The notes under the pieces are model-generated. The model was given only the letters and a program-made list of their open reading frames with translations, was not told the origin of the DNA and did not search any database. A stretch of DNA of 64,000 nt from contig JAKSDA010000397.1 of NCBI GenBank assembly GCA_022360315.1, positions 62,001 through 126,000 on the forward strand. Direction: 5' to 3'. The position numbers and the translations under genes are program-made. Of the stretch, positions 18,027 through 25,233 are shown piece after piece. This DNA comes from Pseudomonadota bacterium. GTDB taxonomy: Bacteria > Myxococcota_A > Polyangia > Haliangiales > Haliangiaceae. Each line of letters starts with the position of its first letter. Position 1 is the first letter of the stretch.

Positions 18027-19187
18027 CTACCGGGGTTCGACCCAGCTCACCTCGAGCTTATACGTACCGCTGGAATAGCCGCGGACCATGATATGCGCCT
18101 CGGATGCACCGGCCGGCACGTCCAGGGAGCAAGACTCGGTGGCCCCCCAGCGATAGGGACGGCAGTCGTAGCTGGTGCGAGTCGGCTCGGCGTCGAAGCG
18201 GACATACAGATCGGGGTCGCCGCTGCCGGTCATGTCGACCTCGAAGCGAGTTCCCGGAAGCACCTGCTGGGGCTCGTAGCGCCGCTCTTGCAGACGAGCA
18301 ACACTGTCCTCGAAGGTCGCGTTGCGCGGCTGACCGGTGGGAGGAGTGGGAGGAGTTCCGCCCGGAGCGCCGTAGAGTGCGGCAGCGCCCTGTCGGTCGA
18401 GATCGGTGAGGTCGAGGGTATTGGAGGTGCCGTTGCACTGGGGATAGTGCATGACCGAAGCACTGTCATACGGGGTGAGCGGACGCCAGCTGTTGTTCTC
18501 AAAGCAGGCGCCGGCCTCTGGGCGGGTATGCTCGTGGCGGAATCCGAGGGTGTGACCAAGCTCGTGGGCGAGGATGTTTTCGAGCGACCATCTGGACGAA
18601 AAAGCGCTGGTATCGACCAGAACGTTGCTGCTCCGGCGCGGGGAGCTGGGGAAGAAGGCGCGCGCCAGATAGCTCTGGTTGCGGACCTGCCTCACGTCAA
18701 AGACCACATTATTGTTCGAAGCCGTGCAGTTGGAATCCTGGCCCGACAAATAGATGAAATCCACGTCGGCAGCAGCTTCCCATTCACCGGCCGCAGTCTC
18801 CATGGCCGCGATCATCCGGTTCTTGTTGGAACCGAACGAGTTGCTGATGCAGTAGGTGAGGTTTTTCTTCTGAGTATTGTTCCACTTGTCGTCGACTCCA
18901 CCGACTCGATTGACGATCAGCTGCTCGTCGACGAACACACGCTGGTAGAACTCGCGCAAGTGCTTTTCGTTGAGCACCGGGGTATCGCCGTTGACGATGT
19001 ATACCCCGCCTTCCCACGGCTCCAGATAGGTATCGGCCAAAAATTCCTCGAACGTCGGCCGATCGTCGCTGTTGCTCACCACGTTGTCGTCGTGACCCGC
19101 GCAGCTGACCAAGAGCGCGGCAGCACAAGCGGCGATGCTCGAACCGGTCACAAATGACGATTTTTTCAAATAATCTTGCAATAACAT
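18027..19187 (-). CDS. M57-like zinc metalloprotease, lipoprotein
   Basis: This 386-residue protein is an exported zinc endopeptidase. Its ATG is preceded by AAGGGG at 6 bases. The N-terminus has a signal with lipobox LVSC at Cys29, so it is probably anchored in the envelope. The catalytic motif HELGHTLGFRHEH (His208, Glu209, His212, His218) is the extended HExxHxxGxxH of the metzincin-like M57/M12 type common in myxobacteria. Cysteines at about 113, 154 and 228 may form disulfides. The last 85 residues (FEVDMTGSGDPDLYVRFD, then SGTYKLEV) look like a PPC domain, a beta-sandwich attached to many secreted proteases. A strong terminator follows. The gene diverges from a LysR regulator across an AT-rich spacer; regulation by it is possible but unproven. 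Confidence 0.88.
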   Translation of the reverse strand: MLLQDYLKKSSFVTGSSIAACAAALLVSCAGHDDNVVSNSDDRPTFEEFLADTYLEPWEGGVYIVNGDTPVLNEKHLREFYQRVFVDEQLIVNRVGGVDDKWNNTQKKNLTYCISNSFGSNKNRMIAAMETAAGEWEAAADVDFIYLSGQDSNCTASNNNVVFDVRQVRNQSYLARAFFPSSPRRSSNVLVDTSAFSSRWSLENILAHELGHTLGFRHEHTRPEAGACFENNSWRPLTPYDSASVMHYPQCNGTSNTLDLTDLDRQGAAALYGAPGGTPPTPPTGQPRNATFEDSVARLQERRYEPQQVLPGTRFEVDMTGSGDPDLYVRFDAEPTRTSYDCRPYRWGATESCSLDVPAGASEAHIMVRGYSSGTYKLEVSWVEPR

Positions 19188-19628
19188 TGGTAACCCCTTA
19201 TTCGTTCTTACTTATTTCTAACTATTATTCCTGTCTTATGATATTTAGTCTGATTCTAATTTTCAGGTTTCGTTTTAACTAGTTTTACCACTTCAGTCTA
19301 ACTGCCAGCACTACGCGCTCGACGCTGGACATGGCCGCTTTTCGGCGAACCATCGAACTCGCGATCCCGGAACCGGATTCGGTCGACACAACGAAAAATG
19401 CCGATTGGCAGTGCAAGTTTGCCGACGTGCCCCGCAGATTCCCTGAATTGTCAATCATGCACCGTCTCGAGCTCAGGCGACAGTGTTCAGCACGAGTGAG
19501 GCCAACGCGGTGACCCCGCCTGTAATTCGGACAACTGTCTACCCTAGACAAGCAATGTAGGTCCATCGCAATATATGAAACGAAATATCCTACATTTCTG
19601 CACTAAAACTCGTTAGAAGTGTAAGCCA
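19188..19628. other. AT-rich divergent intergenic region
   Basis: These 441 bases separate the metalloprotease (minus) and the LysR gene (plus). The first 90 bases are strikingly AT-rich for this genome (TTATTTCTAACTATTATTCC) and probably hold the metalloprotease promoter; TATCAT and AATAAT stretches on the minus strand are candidate -10 elements. An 8-bp inverted repeat lies close to the LysR start (entered separately). Short ORFs here have no coding character. Confidence 0.45.
19554..19596. promoter_or_regulatory. Inverted repeat upstream of LysR gene
   Basis: AATGTAGG (19554-19561) and CCTACATT (19589-19596) are exact reverse complements separated by 27 AT-rich bases, ending 32 bases before the LysR start codon. 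LysR proteins usually control their own promoter through dyad sites close to the start, so this is a candidate operator. The classical T-N11-A form is not evident. Confidence 0.35.
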
Positions 19629-20567
19629 ATGGACCCATTACAGAGATTATCGAATGTTTGGAACTGGTTACCGGCTTTTCGTGCAGTTGCTGAGTCGGAG
19701 AATCTTCCAGTTGCATCGAAAAAATTAAATATTAGTACATCTGCGTTGTCGCGGACAGTTCGGCTCTTGGAGGAGGACCTGGGTCAGCCCTTATTTGATC
19801 GAGTGGGGCGCCGACTGGTTTTGAACTACAAAGGCGCGGCATTGTTGACGACACTGCGCGACTCGATGCGTGTCATCAGTGAATCGATTGCAGAAGTGAC
19901 CTCGACGGCGATGAGCGGTCCGGTGCGTATCGCCTCGCCGGGTTCGTTCATGCCCATCTTCGTGTTGCCGGCGCTGCGTTTGCTCAAGCAGCGATACCCC
20001 CAGCTGCGCCCGGTTTTAGAGTGGGTAATGCCGGCCGAGATTGCCCACCACCTGGTCACCGGGACACTCGATCTGGTCCTCACCGATCAATCGGTCCAAC
20101 TCAGCGATGAACTGGTCGCCGACTTGTTATTTAAAGTCACGTACGGCGTGTACTGTGGCGACGGACACCCACTCTACGACCGCGCCGGCGGCGATATAGA
20201 CCCTGCTGCGCTGGAGGAGTACGAGTTTGTGGCTCCGCCCGGCATGGCCGATCACTGGCCAGCCCATGTCGAGCGCAAGATCGGCATCCTGACCACGATC
20301 CTGAGTACGGGGGTCGAGCTTTGCGGCCGCGGCGATTTTCTGGCCGTGCTGCCCGATGTGGTGGCCCAGCTGCCCCATCACTTTGCCCCACTTCGCCGGC
20401 TGCCTTTCGAGACCTGTACGCCGGTACCCATGTACGCGATACGTCGCCGCTCGCTCGCTGAGCCGAGTGCAACCGAAGCGGCCGTCACTGCCATTCGGGA
20501 GACGATCGAGACGTCCGCGCTGGATCGAGGCAAAGCGGATGGCCACGCTTGGTCCGGATCGAGGTGA
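19629..20567 (+). CDS. LysR-family transcriptional regulator
   Basis: The 312-residue product has the LysR layout. The N-terminal winged helix-turn-helix covers about residues 12-72 (FRAVAESENLPVASKKLNIS, then SALSRTVRLLEEDLGQPLFD). A linker helix follows, then a periplasmic-binding-like effector domain from residue 95 (GPVRIASPGSFMPIFVLPAL). The effector domain ends in RRRSLAEPSATEAAVTAIRE. The first helix lacks the usual MDxxxLxxF opening and instead reads MDPLQRLSNVWNWLPAFRAV. It is encoded divergently from the metalloprotease gene and convergently with a lipoprotein gene. The target and effector are unknown; the metalloprotease is the obvious neighbour target. Confidence 0.9.
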   Translation: MDPLQRLSNVWNWLPAFRAVAESENLPVASKKLNISTSALSRTVRLLEEDLGQPLFDRVGRRLVLNYKGAALLTTLRDSMRVISESIAEVTSTAMSGPVRIASPGSFMPIFVLPALRLLKQRYPQLRPVLEWVMPAEIAHHLVTGTLDLVLTDQSVQLSDELVADLLFKVTYGVYCGDGHPLYDRAGGDIDPAALEEYEFVAPPGMADHWPAHVERKIGILTTILSTGVELCGRGDFLAVLPDVVAQLPHHFAPLRRLPFETCTPVPMYAIRRRSLAEPSATEAAVTAIRETIETSALDRGKADGHAWSGSR

Positions 20568-20677
20568 GTGGGCCAGCTTCGAGCGCAGCAGTCGGCCGGA
20601 CGTCCGACAAGAACTGGGACCGAGCGCAGCGGACTGCGCGCCGGGACGGATTGCTCGATCGTCCTGCCCGATGCCGA

Positions 20678-21103
20678 TCAGTCGCCATGTACCGAGACGT
20701 GATAGATGTCGTTGTTGGCCTTGATGATCCGTGCCCGGCGGAACGTCTCGGTGTCGAACAAAAACCCTCGGCCGACCCAGCCCGGTTCTGCTGTCTCGGT
20801 CGCGACCGTCACCCATTCCCCGTTGATTTTTTCTGCCACGTCGATCTGTATCGTCCCATCCGTCGGCGTGGCGTAAACCCAGATATCTTTGGCGCGAGAC
20901 TTGACCACTGTACGCCCCGATTGCTCGGTTCCGCAGCAAAGGAACTTGTGATGCGGGCTGCAATACCAATCCTTGAACTGCTCCCCTTCGATGAGCTGGG
21001 TTTTGGCGCCGATATCGACGTCGAGCTCTTGTTGCAACTCGATACACCCAACGAGATAACCAGCCAGGATAGTGGAGAGAACCATCACTCCTACTCGCTT
21101 CAT
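20678..21103 (-). CDS. Small lipoprotein of unknown function
   Basis: This 141-residue protein starts at ATG 21103, with AAAGGA 6 bases upstream and MKRVGVMVLSTILAGYLVGC as signal with lipobox at Cys20. The longer frame to 21265 lacks any support. The mature part has a Cys-rich patch (DWYCSPHHKFLCCGTEQ) followed by a predicted beta-rich C-terminus (IWVYATPTDGTIQIDVAEKI, then FRRARIIKANNDIYHVSVHG). The Cys/His patch might bind metal or form disulfides. No family is recognised. It converges on the LysR gene, with 110 bases between that contain only weak hairpins. Confidence 0.7.
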   Translation of the reverse strand: MKRVGVMVLSTILAGYLVGCIELQQELDVDIGAKTQLIEGEQFKDWYCSPHHKFLCCGTEQSGRTVVKSRAKDIWVYATPTDGTIQIDVAEKINGEWVTVATETAEPGWVGRGFLFDTETFRRARIIKANNDIYHVSVHGD

Positions 21104-21322
21104 AGTCGGTCCTTTATCTGTCGTACCGGGATGCGATTGGCAGAAAGCAGCCACAGATCGCTTGCCGATCGGATTCTTCAGTCTCGTCATCATGTCCGTG
21201 GTCGGCCAAGAAAATTGACAGATTGGGTATTCGATGAACCAACTCCTTGGTAGTCTTCCCAGCACTTAACCACCTGGTCAATTCGGACCAGGAACACAGT
21301 TCAACCAAACGAGGAGATATCA

Positions 21323-22120
21323 ATGAGTGAAATCAAACACGCACCGGGTACATTTTGCTGGGCCGAGCTGATGACAACCGATTCGAGTGCAGCCAAAACG
21401 TTTTACGGGGGCCTCTTCGGCTGGGAGACGCACGACGATCCCATTCCGGGCGGTGGCGTGTACACGATGATCTCGCTTGCCGGCGGCAATGTGGCCGGCA
21501 TGTTCGAGCTGTCAGATGAGATGAAGCAGGAGGGCGTGCCGCCGCACTGGCACACCTACGTCTCGGTAGAAGACGCCGACGCCACTGCCGCCAGGGCCGG
21601 AGAACTCGGCGGCACCGTGGTCAAAGAGCCGTTCGACGTCATGGACATCGGCCGCATGGCGACCATCCAGGACCCGAGCAAGGCCACGTTGTCGGTCTGG
21701 CAGGCCAAGAAGCACCACGGCTTCGGCCACACCGAGCCGCGGCCCGGCACAGTGGCCTGGAATGAGCTGATGAGCGACAATGTCGATGCCGCGGGTACGT
21801 TCTATGCGTCGCTCTTTTCCTGGTCACCCGATGTCAAGGATATGGGCAACAACATGACGTACACCATTTTCGCCCGCGGCGAGGCCCAGCTCGCCGGCAT
21901 GATGTCCATCCAGGGCGAGGAGAAATGGAAAGGCATGCCATCGATGTGGGCGATCTATTTCCACGTCGACAACTGCGATCACAGCGTCGAAAAGGCAAAA
22001 GAACTCGGCGGCACGATCGTGGTTCCACCCACCGACATCCCCAACATCGGACGGTTCGCGCTCTTTCAAGACCCCACCGGTATCATCTTCTCGATCATCG
22101 CTCCTCCGCAGGGCGCGTAG
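21323..22120 (+). CDS. VOC family protein with two glyoxalase-like domains
   Basis: The 265-residue product starts at ATG 21323 with GAGGAG 8 bases upstream. It has two vicinal-oxygen-chelate domains in tandem: residues 8-128 (GTFCWAELMTTDSSAAKTFY) and 140-262 (GTVAWNELMSDNVDAAGTFY). Each ends in the typical GRxAxxQDPxxAxxSxW or FQDPTGIIFSII strand. The organisation is that of the actinobacterial CFP30B-type proteins and related two-domain glyoxalase/bleomycin-resistance-like proteins. The substrate cannot be told; the His/Glu metal ligands of true glyoxalase I are not clearly all present. It appears to stand alone, with its own ribosome-binding site. Confidence 0.88.
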   Translation: MSEIKHAPGTFCWAELMTTDSSAAKTFYGGLFGWETHDDPIPGGGVYTMISLAGGNVAGMFELSDEMKQEGVPPHWHTYVSVEDADATAARAGELGGTVVKEPFDVMDIGRMATIQDPSKATLSVWQAKKHHGFGHTEPRPGTVAWNELMSDNVDAAGTFYASLFSWSPDVKDMGNNMTYTIFARGEAQLAGMMSIQGEEKWKGMPSMWAIYFHVDNCDHSVEKAKELGGTIVVPPTDIPNIGRFALFQDPTGIIFSIIAPPQGA

Positions 22121-22447
22121 CAGCACTCGGGAAAATCGTTTTTCCCGAATCGGCGTGCGCCCGGTCGAGAGCGGCAATCAGCCGATTTCGGGCATATGGG
22201 GCGCCCGGCGGGAGTCCGCCGGAGGGCTTTGCCCGCGTATCCCGCGTGGGATCGCTACTGCGAAAAAGTCGAAGGCCGAGTTGATCGGCAAATCGCTGCC
22301 CGACATGACAGAGGCGTTTGAACAGTTTGCTGCCGGCCTGAAGAGCCGGGCCGAAGACGCCAGCTGACAACTCGCGGCTGGCCCCGGCTGACCTCAATGC
22401 CGATCAGATAAGCGAAAAGTTGGCTCATCTCAATACCTTCGCGATCC
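22121..22447. other. Intergenic region with ORF remnant and repeat-like segment
   Basis: The stretch has no convincing gene. On the plus strand an open frame ends at 22367 with a protein-like tail (AELIGKSLPDMTEAFEQFAA) but lacks a credible start; it could be the end of a decayed gene. Bases 22190-22250 share GGGCTTTGCCC and CGTGGGATC with the dispersed repeat at 42794, so this may be a truncated copy. Confidence 0.3.
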
Positions 22448-23698
22448 CTATGAGCCCCCCCGGCTCTGCTGCACTGTCAACGCGAGCAACAACGCAATGC
22501 GATCGCGACGCTTTTCGTACGCTTTGCCCTCGGTAAAAACATTTTCGAACTGATCCAGAACAAGAACAGGCGGGGACCGTGTATTCTCGCAGATTGTCTC
22601 CATGATCTCCATAAACTGCTCGGGTCCGCACCCTTGCTCTTGCTCGGGGTCTTCGAGCAGTTGCCGGAGTAGGACATCGGTGAAGCCCTCTTGCTCGGGA
22701 TCCCGGTCGAGTGCCGCAGGAATCGAGCTTTCGCGCAGCATGGGCAACAGCCCGGCGCGCAAGAGCGACGTCTTTCCCGCCCCGGAGGTCGCGTAGATCA
22801 GTGTGATCGGTCGCCTCGGCTCCTCTGTCAGTGAACCAATAAGATCTCCGAGATCGCGGTCGCGTCCGCCAAATAGGCTCGGAACCTAATACGGACGCAA
22901 GAGCGGGTATGGCCACTCGGCGTTACTCTCAGGAGGACAATGCACACGCAGCCGCAGCTCGGGCGGACGCTCTGTCCTGGCGACAAAAAAAACCTTGGTA
23001 GCATCGACTCCCGGACGACAGCGAAGCACGAATAGGTCGTCGTCTCCTCCAAGAGCATCTTTGGCGCGGCCAAATGCATGGTCGACCGACTTTCCCGAGG
23101 CAAGCGACGAATAGAGGTGTGTGGAGAACGTCCTTGCATCGTCGTCAGCCACCTCCTCGGTCATTGCCACCACGCATTCGATGCTTTGACAAATCACCTC
23201 GGCATGCTCTCGGGCAGAGCAGCTGCTGAAAACGACCAGACGAACATGTACCTTGAAGTGCTGGAAGACGCGGCCCAGCCACCGGCTATTTACAGACCGC
23301 CTTTTGTCATCAGAGGGCTCAAGTATGAGCTCACCGCGTTTTCCGTGAGCGGCAAAATGGACCACTTGCGGCTCTGTGGCGTCAAGATACTCGAGCAAGC
23401 CGTCCTTGTCGACGGCTTGCTCGAGTATGAATTCGAAGCGCTCGCGATACTTGGCGCTCGCCAAGCTATCCTTGATCGCCTTGACCTCCTTATCGGTCCG
23501 TATGCGCGCCATCTCGTCGGGATTTGCGGCAAGAAAGAGCACCTTGACCGAATCAGGTACTGGTCTGCTTGTGGCCACGATAGGAAACAGTAACAAGCAA
23601 TCTGGCTCTTCGTCGAGTTCCCGGCTCCATACTTGCCGCCGATGCAGCGCACTTCGGGCCGCCCGGCAGCCACGGCAAGTATCTGATTTTACGTCCAA
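22448..23698 (-). pseudogene. Broken CHAT-protease / nSTAND NTPase gene
   Basis: One minus-strand frame encodes first a CHAT (caspase-like) domain and then the beginning of an nSTAND NTPase, split by an in-frame TAG at 22886-22888. The CHAT part carries both catalytic residues: His118 in VVHFAAHGKRGEL and Cys160 in LVVFSSCSAREHAE. After the stop the same frame continues with FGGRDRDLGDLIG, a Walker A (ATSGAGKTSLLRAGLLP) and a Walker B (VLVLDQFENVF), then ends at 22448. There the rest of the NTPase and the sensor repeats expected of such proteins are missing. The start used (TTG 23698) is uncertain. The intact family type is a NLR-like defence or cell-death protein in which the NTPase controls the CHAT protease. 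A separately translated CHAT protein (22886-23698) may still be made. Confidence 0.7.
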
Positions 23699-23784
23699 AT
23701 TGCCAGCTAGTCGGCGATCTCAAATCGGCACCTTGAGGCTATCATCGAAAATCAGACTGGTGCCTCAACTGATCAGCATTGTGG

Positions 23785-25233
23785 CTAGCCCGGCCTGGCC
23801 GGAGAACAGGGCGAGGTTTGCCCGGTTGAACCGGACATGCCACCGTTGCCGTTTTGATCGCCGTTTTCGCTGCCGCCGTCTCCGCCGCCATGTTGGTTTG
23901 GTGGCTCGGTTCCTGCGGGCGGCTCGGATTGCAACGGCAAGAGTACCTCGATCGCTTCGCGAATGGCGTTTGCCGATTCAATACGCTCCTCTCTGCGCTT
24001 GGCCAAACACGACAATATGAGCCGATCGACTCCCTCGGAAATGTCCTTGATCTGCGCCGATGGGGGCAGCGGCATGGTGTGCACTTGATGATAGGTGACA
24101 TCGCCTTCCACAAACGGCGGTCGCCCGGTCAGCATCTCGTAGAGAGTACATCCAACCGCATAGAGATCTGTACGCCAGTCGATATCGGTGCCCAAAACCT
24201 GCTCGGGTGCCATGTACGCCGGCGTCCCACGCACACCCGTCTGCCGAAAACGCAACTCATCCAGAGCTCGCGCCAGACCGAAGTCGGCCAGCTTGACCGT
24301 CCCCTCAAAAGTCACAAACATATTTGAAGGCTTGATATCTCGATGAATGAGCCGTTTTTCATGGGCATAGGCCAGACCGTCACAGAGCTGATGGGTCAAT
24401 GCAAGGGCCTTGATCACTGAAAAACGCCCTTCCTTGCGCAACATCGCAGATAGCGTATTTCCCTTGATCAGCTCCATCACAATATAAGGGCGTTCCGCAT
24501 CCTGACCGCGATCAAATACAGTGACAATATTGGGATGACTGAGCGAAGCCAGGGCCTTGGCCTCCTGCATAAAATGACGGTACACTCCCTCGTATTGGTG
24601 TACCTCGCTGCGCATGACTTTTAAGGCCACCTCTCGCTCCAATACCCGATCGTAGGAGCGATACACCACACTCGAGGCGCCCCGACCGAGTTCGTTCATC
24701 ACCGGATACCGACTCAGTCCCAAGAACTTCTTGCTTTTGTCCGGGGCATTCATGTTGCCGTGCTCGGCCCCCGAAGGCAGAGAATCCGCAACGTTCTGGA
24801 GCGAAGTGATGGTCGCGTCCGCCGCCTGGACCTCGTCCGGCACGATCACGGCTTCGTCGGGGCGCGCCAGATCAACCGTCAGTCGCGCTTTTTCGCGTTG
24901 AATGCGCTCGATGGCATCGAGTAATTCGTCGGGCTCGAATGGCTTGGCAATGTAATCCACCGCGCCCTGCTTGATCGCTGATACCGCAGAGCGCACCGTG
25001 GCATAACTGGTCATGATCAACACTGGAGTGCCCGGTGCATGCTCGATGAGCTGGGTGCCATCGCCGCCGGGCAGGCGCTGATCGGAGACGATAAGATCAA
25101 AACTGCCCAAATCGTGGCTGAGCGCTTCGGCCACTGCACCGGCCTCGACTACCTCGTAGCCCTCATGTTCGAGAAGACGACGAACCTCCCGACGGATGAT
25201 CACCTCATCTTCGACGAGTAAAATACGGGTCAT
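23785..25233 (-). CDS. Receiver domain fused to Ser/Thr protein kinase
   Basis: The 482-residue protein joins a two-component receiver to a Hanks kinase. Residues 1-120 form a REC domain with acidic pocket VEDE, phospho-acceptor Asp51 (IVSDQRLPGGDG) and the conserved Lys in IAKPFEP. After a linker, residues 176-440 form the kinase: glycine loop ELGRGASSVV, Lys205 in VALKVM, HRDIKPSN with Asp299, ADFGLA with Asp317, and GTPAYMAPEQ. A low-complexity Gly/Asn/Ser/Pro tail ends the protein, and no membrane helix is present. Its start overlaps the stop of the symporter-type histidine kinase by 4 bases. The histidine kinase probably phosphorylates Asp51 and so switches the Ser/Thr kinase (inference). 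Confidence 0.92.
   Translation of the reverse strand: MTRILLVEDEVIIRREVRRLLEHEGYEVVEAGAVAEALSHDLGSFDLIVSDQRLPGGDGTQLIEHAPGTPVLIMTSYATVRSAVSAIKQGAVDYIAKPFEPDELLDAIERIQREKARLTVDLARPDEAVIVPDEVQAADATITSLQNVADSLPSGAEHGNMNAPDKSKKFLGLSRYPVMNELGRGASSVVYRSYDRVLEREVALKVMRSEVHQYEGVYRHFMQEAKALASLSHPNIVTVFDRGQDAERPYIVMELIKGNTLSAMLRKEGRFSVIKALALTHQLCDGLAYAHEKRLIHRDIKPSNMFVTFEGTVKLADFGLARALDELRFRQTGVRGTPAYMAPEQVLGTDIDWRTDLYAVGCTLYEMLTGRPPFVEGDVTYHQVHTMPLPPSAQIKDISEGVDRLILSCLAKRREERIESANAIREAIEVLLPLQSEPPAGTEPPNQHGGGDGGSENGDQNGNGGMSGSTGQTSPCSPARPG

Noticed and set aside
22886..22888. TAG in the CHAT-nSTAND frame as a pyrrolysine codon
   Set aside because: The gene is also truncated downstream, no pyl genes are seen and the site lies in a linker. 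Ordinary gene decay explains it better.
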